Shown here piece after piece: positions 47,096-59,313 of a DNA stretch of 64,000 bases (within the stretch, counting starts at the first letter, position 1; each line of letters begins with the position of its first letter). Origin of the DNA: Drosophila miranda (Eukaryota; Arthropoda; Insecta; Diptera; Drosophilidae); assembly GCF_003369915.1 (NCBI RefSeq), contig NC_046677.1, forward strand, positions 17,192,913-17,256,912, written 5' to 3'. Under the pieces are notes generated by a model. The model did not search any database, was not told the origin of the DNA, and saw only the letters and a list, made by a program, of their open reading frames with translations. The position numbers and the translations under genes are program-made.

Positions 47096-47132
<37 letters not shown>
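47096..47132. repeat. (GA)18 repeat, possible GAGA-factor site
   Basis: A 37-nt uninterrupted GA run lies 80 bp past the splice donor at 47015. GAGA factor binds such runs near fly promoters, so it may be functional. Confidence 0.85.
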
Positions 47133-47134
<2 letters not shown>

Positions 47135-48551
47135 CTAGAAACAGCCAGTGGCATTACAAAGTATATTTAATGGTCTGGTAAAGCATGGCACTAAGAAGTT
47201 ACGACACATATGTGTAGGCCTACCATGGAGAGGGTACAAGCGGGGAGGGAATGAGCCAACGTATGCGAATCATTATTATGGGAAATCCTCCAGTTTCAGG
47301 CCTACGATACGATTATTCATACTGCAGCAAAGCCCAGATCTATTGAGAGTACAAATCTGTTTAGAAAAATCTCCCAACAATTTCATAAGACTCCTCTTTG
47401 TGCGGCAGCAAGGGTGCACTTCCATCGTTATGCGCCCTTATCTTGGGCGAGTGAGTTTCGAATGCATATCGAGTGTCAATTGAATATTCATCGCCACAAA
47501 TGATGAACTAAATCAACGGCATTCCACACAAATCACAATTAGCGGCTGACACTGACATTGGCCATGGCAGGAACCCTTTGACCATGCCTCCTAGTCGCTA
47601 ATTTATAACGCCATTTGGTTAATTGAATAATTAAATGAGACAAGGCAGGCTGGGCCCGCTGGGCGTGGTTACACTTTACTTTGTTATTTTGTTATGGATT
47701 CGACATCGATCACGATTGCATAAGCCCTACAGCGAGAACGAGAGACGCGATCCCACACAAGTCATGGTCCACATTTGTAACTGAATCGAAATCTGTGCCT
47801 CGGCCTGTATCTATGACTATCGTTTTAATGCCGTCAGCTGATTTGCTTTGCTAATCAATTGACGTTTTATTGGAGCCCCGAGGGAGCTTACCAGAGCAGC
47901 CCACCGAAACAGAGTTAAAGTCTGACTGCACAATGCTCAATTAGATTGTTAATTGCAATGTGCATTTGTGCATTTGTGAAACGCAAAAACAAAGTACGAT
48001 ATCTCGCTGAAAACACGTTGGCTAGGTGTGAAATTGATAGCACTGAAAATAAAACCCGATAACAAAACTAAACAGCAGCCCCAGCAGCAGCAACAGCTGA
48101 CGAAGAGACCATGAAGGTCTACCACTTTCGGAAATTCGACAAAAAAGCGAAATAAAAATCGTGAGCACGCAATGAAGCAGCAAAGTTGAGGCTGGCTTCC
48201 ATCTCCATCTCCATCTCGAGCTCCATCTCCATAGGCATCTCCATCTCCTCTGGGCCCGGCCTGGCAAATCACGTTGCTGATAACAACAACTAAGCAATGC
48301 GGCAATAATTTGCTGCCCAGCACCGCCCCTGCCCCTGCCCCTGCCATCCCCCTTACCGCCACCATCTGCGGGCAAAGTGGCTACTGGTCATCAGCATCCG
48401 AGGCGGACGCAACCAGTAACTGGCTTAGGCCAACATTTTTATCAAAAGTGGTGGCATTAGTTGGTCTCCGCCACCACCGCCAAGGCTTACATGCAAACGA
48501 AACTGGTCACACTGGACATGGGAGTCGGTGGGGAAAGGATGGAGCCAGAGC

Positions 48552-48590
48552 GAGAGAGAGACGAGAGAGACGAGAGAGACGAGACGAGAC
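48552..48590. repeat. Degenerate GAGAGAC repeat
   Basis: Repeats of GAGAGAGAC and GAGAC occur in tandem over about 40 nt. Confidence 0.8.
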
Positions 48591-51500
48591 TCCCAATAGT
48601 TTCACTTATTTTACACGCATTTCTTAACGATAAATAAATTCCACAAGCAGATGCGACCAGCAACAGCCAGCAGCCAGCAGCCCAACAACCAACAAGCAGA
48701 GCCTGGCCCGGTCAGCAACAACTTTTGCTATCACGTTTCCATGCAAACAACCCAGCAACAAAAATATTTTCATTGGTATTCGCTTGTACTTGAATTGCTC
48801 CATGGAGTACGGAGAGCAGAGCAGCGGAGTGCGAGGGTGCGAGGGTGGCGGCTGGTGCTGGTGGCTGGAGGCCGGAGGCTGTGGCAGTGGCATGCACCAG
48901 AGGAGACAGGTGGCAACTGCAACTAATGCCAGCTCTAGTCAGGTGCCTGGTTGGCGCTGCTCGGCTGCTCGTGGACTTTGCACCGATCTGTCTGCCGTTT
49001 GGGCAATTCTCAGTCGGAATATTTCCGCCTGATGTGGCGCCCCAAGGCAATTGAGAATGATATCCGATACTGCAGGCTGCCGTTCGACGGGGCCTTATGC
49101 ATAGAATCAAATCATTCACATTGCGTAAGTTAGTGGGGGACTGTTGTGCCAGATCTAGTATAGATCCAGATACCCCAGGCCCCCCCGCAGTGCTCAACTT
49201 TTATCTAAGCCAAGATGAATGAACTCGACTTCAAGGTGGTCCCACAAAACGTTTTGGCAACTCTTTCTGCCTGTCAAATCGAAAACTGATCAATTTTGCT
49301 TTTATTTTATTTCTTCTCTCAAATATATTGTATAAGGTCATCTTCTTGAGAACCTTGTCATACAGGTTTGCCCAGAAGATGCTAAAATTTGTAGTTTCGC
49401 CACGACTCCACGACTATGACTACGACTATACAGAGTATTTGGTATCTCGTTCTGTGGGTGGACCACACGGCGTATACCTAATGTGCCACTTTTCCAATTC
49501 ACTTTTGCTCGGGGCCTTTCTGCGCATCGGGCCATCATATCAATTTCGTAGATATATATATTTATTGCATATGATTTATCATGTCTGACACTTGGGCCAA
49601 ACCACTTGTCAAATGGGAAACAACAGCAGCGGTACAAGAACAACACCCAAGTAACAGCGACATCGACAGCATGCTGTGATTTTAGATAAATTCATAACTC
49701 AAACTCAACTTGTCTTGCCTTCAAAGTTCAAATCACTTGGCACACACACACACACACAACACGCACACATACATTCCCGTCAATGCATGATCGTTCGTGT
49801 TTGCATTTGTATTTCATTTTAATTATTTATTTATGCGTTATTTTTGCGCGCGTTCATTTCGATAAGCTTCAAATGGAGAGACACCATTTACATTTACAGT
49901 TATATTCCGATTCCGATTCCAATTTCGATGCTGAAGCCGAATCGGGTCTTAACTATTGTTGTGGTAAAGGGTACCATAAGGGTACCATAATTGTCAGCAC
50001 ACGCTTGCAACGCATAGTACGAAGTACTTCTTGGTCAAAAGTAGTCCCCAGGGCCTGGATCTACCTTTTCTCCACAGGTTTCCAGATCTTTTTAGTAGTA
50101 GTGAGCCCAAAAAAGAGTATTCCATGGGATTGTCAAAAGTAGTATATCTTCCTGGCTTTTGTTTGTTTTTATTCGTGGTTTCTGTGCTCTTGCCTCCAGC
50201 ACTCCGCAGCGTCAGCCACAGCCACAGCCACAGCTACAAATCAGCTGTTGAGCTGTTGCTTCTGGCGAAATTTGTATTCAACGAACTTGAAAACGAAACG
50301 ATAACAAACCGCAAATCTTGTATTTTCATTTTCCCTCTGTTTCGTATTTGTTGTATCGTTTTTCAATGGAAGCGCGACATTTATCAAGGGAGGCCTTTGC
50401 CCATTCTCTAAAAGTAGTTCTTTGCTAGTTTTAAATGTAGAACAGACCTATGTATATGTATACAGTACTCGTATATTTTGTTTAATGATTACTGGGGTAC
50501 GTAACAGGAAATTCCCAGAACATTTTAATATAATATAATATAATATACACAAGAATGTGGAATTTTTCCCATTTTTTCGTAGGAGTATTGCTTATATTAC
50601 TATAGAACTTGGATACATACCTTCCAGACCAATCATTGCTAGCCCAACTATTATGTAAAGATTTCCTACAGATTATATAATAATTAAATACTTTTTTTTT
50701 CTGGTATGGCCCACGTAATGAATGGCCCAAATAAATGGAATTTCCAATGCCTCGAATGCGGCCAGAGTTTTCCGATCAAAAGTTCTACCCAGTTTTCGTC
50801 GCTGAACCAATTAGCACAAATTAGAAACCCAAGAAAATCACATCTTCTGCTCTTCATTGGCCTCTACTCGGATATTGGATTACAGAACACGTTCTCTGTC
50901 CACACTCGGATTTGTTTACTGTTTGTTTGTTTGTTTGTCGTCACAATCAGCGTCGTCGTTATGATCATGATCAGTGATCAGTGGCAACAGAACAGAGGTA
51001 GCCACGAACGTGGGCTTCACAGTTAGTTCCGTCAGCTGAAACCACTTTCGGTTGGATTCGAAGAGCTCAAACCAGATTCGAGCTCCAGATCCAGATCTTT
51101 ACGACCTTTCAATAACATAATTTACATGTGCACTACTAAAACGGCAACCACAAATAATCAAGGAAACCATAACAATAAACCAAATTGCATCGTCCACAAA
51201 TAATAATTAAAATCTATTGGCATACATTTTTATATAGTCTAAACCGCAACAAAATGCTTAGGACCCGCTCGCTCCATGGGTAATTTACATTTTTATGTAA
51301 CAACTATGTTCGCGTAATATACTTTTATGAGTAAACTATATACTTGAGTAATTTGCACAGTGGCCAGGCAGGGCAGGGAGAACAGCAGGGAGACAGTAGC
51401 ATTAGTCAGAGGGGAAGTGGAGTCAACATCCTGCGGTGCATTCACACTCCGCGAGTGTATACGGAAAACATTTGTGCGGGGCCCTGCCTCTAAAATGCTC

Positions 51501-51903
51501 CATTTTCACTGATGCAAATCGGTTATCAGGACAAGAAAGTGCCAGCCCCACGCACACATTGGTTTTATTGGAAGTTTATTCGTGGTACAGGGTGGTCCTG
51601 CCTTAAAAGAAGATAAACGAATACGAATAATGGAACTACTATCACTATCGGCGGGTATCTAAGGAAATATGCTGATATCTGAGGCGTATCTTATGGAACA
51701 GACAGCCATCGATCCCATCAGAACTATCCTGTGATCTTTCTACATCCCCTCCTGAACCGTTTGTAGCTCGGGACACCCTGTATCTGAGTGGCGTCTGAGT
51801 GTGACACGCGTTCCGTTCTCAGCATCGAGTCCATTCCAGGCGGGCAGAGCGGCTTCTCTGCTGCTCCGGCTATCACTTCACTTGACTTCACTTCAATGGA
51901 TCG

Positions 51904-51951
51904 GCAGCAGCAGCAGCAGCGGCAGCGGCAGCGGTAGCCGTAGCCGTAGCC
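51904..51951. repeat. CAG/CGG and GTAGCC repeat
   Basis: CAGCAGCAG grades into GCGGCA and then into three GTAGCC units. This creates the long frames seen here on both strands. Confidence 0.85.
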
Positions 51952-52873
51952 TCGCAGTCTCCGCTGGTCTCCGCCGCCCCTCCTCGATCGTGGCTGCCCC
52001 TGATAAGCCAGAGTCTGAATGCTGCCGCTCGGCATCATTGCGAAAGGTCTTCTTTGTTGCTGAGATGGAAAAATAATAACAAGAAGAAGAGGAAGAGGAA
52101 GAAGATCAGCAAGAAGAGGAGGAAGAGGCATACGACCAAGAGTAAGAAGTAAGAAGCTGAGAAAACAGCACGAGGCTTGCTGAGGCGGCAACGGCAACGG
52201 CAACGGCGCTTCGCTGTAGCAATTTACAATAACAGCAACATCCAAAGTGGCAGCACTAACAACTACACTATACACTGCACTACGCGACACATTATAGTAC
52301 ATTCACTAGGCATGTAGTAAAAGCCAACCACAATCACAAATACCAGCAACAACAGCGAAGGCGAACAACAACAACAGGATAAACTTAAGAGTTACCTAGG
52401 GCTATACCCTTGATGATGCATCCATCTACTATGACTATATCAGCCGAACCTAATTGAAACCAAAAAGGATTCCCAATTTAAGTCCTGCCTGGATCCTGCA
52501 GTTCAGAAACCTGCCCAAATAAGGCCTCGATCAGAGCTCAGGTTGCTCTTGTATCTTTAGGATATATTTTGACTTAATTTGTCTAAGAATTGTAAATATA
52601 ATGGAACTCCCAAAATGGTCTCCCTTTCCAAAAAAAAAAGATCATAACTTATGGGATCGAAAATGGTTCGTTTTTGTCACTTAAAACCCAAATACCCTTT
52701 GGTAGTGTATTGAAACGACAACGACGACTACTCCACCAACTGGCAGTGAGACGTTGATTGCCACGGAATGCCGTCAAACAGGTTAAAAATGTAGGTAGAA
52801 ATTCAATTAAAAATTGGTTATTTATTTATTTTGGCATGCACAGAGATCGTCGCGTATATCCACCGACTACGAC

Positions 52874-52888
52874 TATATATATATATAT
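52874..52888. repeat. TA dinucleotide run
   Basis: An alternating TA run is followed by another TATATATA at 52892-52900, in an AT-rich pocket. Confidence 0.85.
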
Positions 52889-55770
52889 TTAATATATATA
52901 AATATTGACCAAATATAGCTGCTAATTCTTACACAGCAATTCATATATAAATAACTGTTTAATGGGTATGAATTAATTAATTTAATTGTGCCTTATTAGT
53001 GTGGCACGCAACGTTTGTCAGGGAGATCTCAAGCTCTCGACTGTCAATCAAATCGATTTGAAAGTGAAAACTCCGAAAAGTGCACGACACAAAATTGCAA
53101 TAAACACTAAAATAGATGAGGATTTGCATGCGAATCAATCAGGGGATGCAGTGCCTTAGCCAATAGTCGGCTGGTTTATACCCTGTAGCACACCTACGAG
53201 AAGATAATAGTAGACCTTTTGATAAGGCAGTACGAAATACATATCAATAATCAATTGATATATTATGAAAAATTTCAATCAAAAGATAAACCTTGGTTTT
53301 GTTGGATTAGAGTGTGTGACTTGTATTTTATATGATCTTACAATTTCCATGTATATTGTTAAATATTATATAAAAAGAAAGAAATATTTTCCTTGGCTAG
53401 AACCCCAAAGTACCAATGAGAGAGACTAAGAATACTTTAAATTCATTTCTTAAACAAAGTAATATAGTTTCAATATACGATCGATGAATAGCGTACACAT
53501 TTCCCTACATATCTGTTTATAAATATGTACCTGCATCACCTTCAAACGCATAGTGCTTTCAACCATCACGAAAATCATACTGGAATTCTTCCACTCGGTC
53601 CCAGCGAACCCTAACAAAGCACACTCTCGGTTCGACAAGGCAATAAAAATACCAGCACCTAGCTAAAACCGATCGCATTTGATTTTATTAATGCAAACCG
53701 CAAAGAGTTAATTTTAGCCGGGCTATTTATAAATCTCCAAGTTTTGCGGCCCACTGACAGCCGATCAAGTCATGTGCGATCTACCCATATACGTAAGCAG
53801 AGATATAGTTACGGTCCCAGAGCCCCTAACTGGTTGCAAATATTACGATCGCTACTATCGCAGGGCGTGGCGAGGGGCGAGGGGCGAGAGGCGGGAGACC
53901 CCGCCAAGAGACGGGAGCGCGATCTCAAATTTTCGTCTGATGGATCGTTTCAATTTGTGACTGTGACATGCATGATTAAGATACTAATGCGATCGATTTG
54001 GAGATCGGTTAGGGCTGCGGCCACTGCGGCCACTGCGGACGTCCCAGCTGGAAGCTGCCTGGTCCGATCTTTTTCCGCCCTCCGATTCTGACTGATCGAG
54101 GCGAAAAACGTACACTAAAATTCGCTTGAATCGCTCCGGTGCTCTGGGTGAATTACTTTTGGCCGCCGACGTGTCGAAAAGAGAACTTTGACTTCCAGGA
54201 AATAGCCGCCCATAGATACTCGTGTAGCAAGTATTTCTGTAGGTATAGGTAGCCCAGACACCGCGACCCGATCACTGTTCGCTTGGGCGATAGTGATCTG
54301 TTTGATATATAATGGAAAAGTTTCGCCCGTGGCCTTGTGGGGAAAAATCTCTGCTTATACGAAATGGTGGCGTGCCGCCTCCCTCTTTGCAATCACTTTT
54401 TATTCTTCGAATTTACGAGGGCATACTTGTACTTGTTTTGGGGAATTTTCGGCATTTCCCAAGCCATAAAATTTCGACTAAAAATGCGAAATACTAAATT
54501 TCAATGAACTTGCATGACACGCAAATTCTAGAATACAAATGCTCTCACAGGCTCTCGGGAAATTGTGAAATTGTGTGGGCCGCAGGGGATGCCGCCACAG
54601 GTGGATTCGAATAATTAAAATAATAGTTTCGTTGAAATATCACTATGGGCATTTGAGTGCTGAGAGATTTAGGTGATCTCTTTGAAAACAGCTCAGCAAG
54701 TTCGTATCTTTACTTAATTTATAGGGGAAAAACTATGAGACCAAAGGTCGTAAAGTTGATGGATGATGATGCCGAATATTAACGAGATCTAATATATTAT
54801 AATGTTGAAATATATACACAAAACAAGTCCGTATTTTGGACAGAATTGTACCATACCTTCCCGGATCCTTATCTGTATTACGTACTGAAAGATGAATGTT
54901 TCGATGCCAAAATACGATTGTACAAATAAGACTGCTAATTTATAGATCTCCAGACTTCATCCGCTATTTATAAAAGAGTATTTCCATCGAAATCATCTCC
55001 ATCATTGCCAAACTGAGATCTTTGATCCTTCCACACCGTTTCGCTCAGCCCAACGGCCAGCCTCCAAGTACTATTCCTATCAACAAATCTGCGCAATAGT
55101 TTCCGCAAGGCTTCCGTCGGGTAAATGAACTATCGGCTCCGATGCCACAGCCATGACCACAAACTTTGGCCTCCCCAGCCGGTGATAAGGTGGGAGCCGA
55201 ATTATTTACCTTGGAAATTCCCATGCAACTTTCAGGGTGTAAATAATTAAGCCATAAAAGTCAATTGAGAGTCGAATGAAAATGTTCCGAGGGAACGCTC
55301 GGTAAAAATCATTTATGGCTGGGGCTGGGGTGGTACAAGGCAAAACATACAGATTTATGGATAGCCAAATTCACGGATAAATTAAAATAATTGAAATACT
55401 TTGAAAAGTTAATTGCGCTAGGAGAGGCGTGCTTGTTGATGCTAATGGCCAAACATAAATTTCAGTGGCCAAGAGCACGACTGAAGCAGAGAGAGAGAGC
55501 GAGCAGAAGATACATAGATATAGATACATTTCTGTACATATATTCGACCGGCCGGTGAGGCGCGCATATGTATGCAATATGTTTTATTCTCTCTTTTTGA
55601 GATTTTTCGCAGGCCTCGAAATCCCTCGCCCCATTTCCATGAACGCATTTTCATGGCGAGGCCACAAATCATAAACGCTGCTCTGCCGCTCTCCTGCTCT
55701 CCCAGCTGCAAAATATTTAGACAGATTTTGTTGCCAAAAGCCGTTTACAGGTGGCTTCAGATGGGGGACT

Positions 55771-55791
55771 GGGCCTGGGCCTGGGCCTGGG
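55771..55791. repeat. GGGCCT tandem repeat
   Basis: The 6-nt unit GGGCCT is repeated about 3.5 times. Confidence 0.88.
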
Positions 55792-55915
55792 CTACCAGGG
55801 TGGGGGCAGAAGCCGGCGAATCTCTGGCGAAAATCAACTTTGCAGAATTATCATCATCCCAGCTGGGCGGCGTGGTCAAGGTTATGCCAATGAGGGGATA
55901 CTCCAGCTACAGATG

Positions 55916-55957
55916 TCTGTATATCTGTATATCTGTGTATCTGTATCTGCGTATCTG
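55916..55957. repeat. GTATCT-type repeat cluster
   Basis: Degenerate TGTATATCTGTATCTG units occur over about 40 nt. Similar clusters occur at 62104-62149, 62524-62578 and 62681-62720. Confidence 0.75.
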
Positions 55958-58433
55958 CTGGCCTGGCACTGCAGGACATCATCATCATCGACAGGCGTGC
56001 GCTTCTTTTAACGATTTCAACAAAAATATTTCGCTTTCTGCGCTGCTCATTAATTCGTTTCGATTAAAAATTGTTTTTTGCTGCCTCTGCTCATCTGCAG
56101 CTTGTTATGCATAAAAATCACAGCAAGAGACCTCTGGGAGACCTCTGGGGCCATACCTGGTACTCGCTGGCGGTACCAAGGTATGCTGCATTCGTGAAAA
56201 TGTGGCATAAACGCAGAATACAGAAGGAAGAACTTCTAGATTGGGATCAATGACTAAATCAAGAGTTTTATAAGGGAGGTGCTACCAGCTTTTGATCGAC
56301 AATGTTTACATGGGAGTATATTCAAAATCAGGCAAATATTACAGCGATTGAACGTTGTGTTATTATTTCATATATTACATTAATCTTTTTTTCTGAGTTT
56401 CTCCAGATATATATTCCAGTATCGGGTATGTGAAAGTCGGCATATGGAATACCTATATCGATCGTACTTGTTCCGTGTCGGATGGGCTTTGGTTTTGGCA
56501 TTTTGTCTAGCGGTGAAAAAACAAGTTGCCGCTGACTCGAGTGCCTCTGAAATTTTTATTGCCAGCTTTTTTTCGGGGGATTTGTGTTCTTTTGGTTTTT
56601 GGCCTTAGCTTTTTCTTTGCTTTCGTTTGTTTATGTTTAAATCGTACGCTATGTACAATTGCTCTGGCAGTCCATTTGTTTATGGCAGGGTTTGCCTCTG
56701 ACTTGCCGCAGACTTCCCATACGTGCCACTTGTTCTCACTTGGGGCTTTGTTTAAGTTGCCTCCGGCCACTTAATTTACCAAAATACTATATATTCAATT
56801 ATGGTTGCACTTGGTTTATCGCCTCCCTTTTGGCATATATTTGTTGTTGTTGTTGTTTTTTTATATAAAGAGTTTCGGTTTCTCCTCTTTTTTTTGGGCT
56901 TGAAAGCGTCTGGTCTGCGCCTTCTCTCTCACGTAATCATTGCAAATATTTCGCACTGATTTGAAATCGCTGTTTTGTTGCTTTGTTTTGTTTTGTTTAT
57001 TTGTGTGTTTGTGTTAGCGGGAAATAATAATTGAAAGTGTATTTCTGGGAATAGAATTTCAACAATTTGTAAGTGTTTTAGCCATTTTTTTGGCGAATGC
57101 AGAAACGAGGAACAAAAATCCGAAATCGTCCGACGTTTTCCATCGAAGTTTGTACGAAAAATAATTGTTTGTTTTTAATCTGAGTTTCACTGATGAATGT
57201 TTGGCAGGGTTCGCGGTAATATCGGAACGGAGGAGGAAAATCCGAAAACTAATGGTATAAATATACGAGTATTTGAGCCATATGAAGTGAAATGTTAGCA
57301 ATATGTGGGTTAAAAACGTGAAATAAATTTCAGGAATTTAACGCAATTTTTATTAAGGAATTTCTTTGAGGAATTTCATGAATAGAATTTTTTTAGAATA
57401 GAATAATTTCTATGAATAGAAAAGCGGCCAAATGTACTTCCACTGCAATTTATGAACTCATTAAAAAATATTAATTGCTTTGTTTATTAACGGTGTAGGG
57501 TATAAGATATATTTACCAAATAAGAAACTGTTCCTAAAACAGAATGTAGCGAAACCAATTCCCCTAAGACTTTTTTTTCTATGTATTCTGCTCAAAACCA
57601 TTTCACTGGCATCGACCAAAAGAAAGTTCAGGCCCACCCCAGACAAACAATCACAACTCGACCGAATTTCTCGGCAAACACTCGTATCACGCATAGGATC
57701 GATTGAGGCCCGTTAAACGCTTTCCACAAACACGGCCCCAGTCGGGGAAGTATTAAAATCTCATTACCAGTGCTAATCATACCATAGGAGGGAAGAGCCC
57801 AACAGTTTCGATCCATCAGAGTAAAAATCACAAATTTCCTTTACACTTTTCCGAAAGAGAGAGAAATGCAGATGCATAGGGGCTGCAATATGAATATTTG
57901 TTATTTTCCAAGTGCCCACACGCTCTTACATAAATTATTAACAGCTAAAAGCAAATAAATAAACAAACATTGGGTCAGCTACTGCAGCCTCCGACTCTGC
58001 CTCTGCTTCTGCTTCTGCCTGCCCCATCGTTGATCATCGCCAACGCTAAAGCTGTCATCATTCATACCTGACGATTGTCGGTCCGAGCAAAGTTCATCCG
58101 GGCGCGGTCCGAGCCAGCGTGGCCCTGTCCATGAACATGCCCATGTCCCTGGCATTGTGGAGGCCCACAAAATTTGCCCGACTGCCTGCAAACAATTAAA
58201 TTGCCCCGCTACACACGATCCTCAGATCACTGAGACCCCTCTGGCACTGCTCGTGTGCATTACCGACTACTTAACAGCAAATCACTAAACTTGTTTAAAT
58301 ATTTTAACTTGTTCGGTAGCTGGCAGCCTGTTTGCCGGCCAGCCACATTTGCAGAGCGGCAATATCTAAAAAATCTCGGATATGCAAAGCCTTGCCTTGC
58401 CTTGACAAAAGAAATGAACTGTTTTAAAGTACT

Positions 58434-58489
58434 CCAGTGCCAGTGCCAGTGCCAGAGCCAGAGGCAGAGTCAGTGCCAGAGGCAGAGCC
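58434..58489. repeat. CCAGTG/CCAGAG hexamer repeat
   Basis: Four near-perfect CCAGTG units are followed by degenerate CCAGAG and GGCAGAG units. Confidence 0.85.
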
Positions 58490-59285
58490 GATGCTGAAGC
58501 CTCTCCTCTGTAGCTGAGGTCGTCCCAGCGGAAAACTACAAACCCCAAATTGAAAAATCATCAACCTCGTCAGCTCTGGATGTTCTTACTTGCTTGGCCC
58601 TGGTCAATATTTGACTAAGAAATTTTTCACATTACCAGCGAACGGGTAAGGTCCAGGAGAGTTATCTTTTTGATACCCTGCATAAGGCTGGGGTGTGTTT
58701 GACAAGAAGTGAGTTGGAGATGGACAAAAGAAAGAGATACGATCATTAACGATCAATAACCTGCGTTACATGAACAAATTCCGACTATAAAATCAATCTA
58801 AAATCATTAATATCATTAGTACTATATAAGGATATAAAGGCATTAAAAATATTCTGTGTTTTAGTGCTCGAAAAATTAGGTTTTCAAGATATCAGATATC
58901 TCAGACCTCAGATCTCTCTTTGGCGGGTATTTTCGCATCGAATACTTTCTGAGAAACAGCTCTTTGGTTCTTGTTAAGCTGCGCCGTGGTCTCCAGCCTT
59001 TTGAGTGAAATGTTAGCAACACGCATACACATGCAGACACACACACACACAGGCACACAGAGGCACAGGCCTGTGGTTGTTGCCTAGGAATTGTTTACAT
59101 AGCAGTGAAGCCCAGCCTCGAGATCTTAGTCGGCCTCTGCTCTGGTCAACGTTTTGTTTGATGTCGGCCTCGTTAAGAGCCAACGAAGCCAACGAGTTGT
59201 GGCCATGTACCATGTTGTAGCCGCTGCTGTAGATGCTGCAGAGGCTGTGAGGCAGTGGCAGAGGCAGAGCCTGTTGTTTGCTCAT

Positions 59286-59313
59286 GAACAGTTGAACAGT
59301 TGAACAGTTGAAC
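59286..59313. repeat. 8-bp tandem repeat GAACAGTT
   Basis: Three and a half exact units. Confidence 0.9.

Noticed and set aside
51724..52302. 192-codon minus-strand frame
   Set aside because: It is driven by CAG/CGG/GTAGCC and GAAGAG repeats. The translation is a string of Leu, Pro and Cys repeats with no domain.
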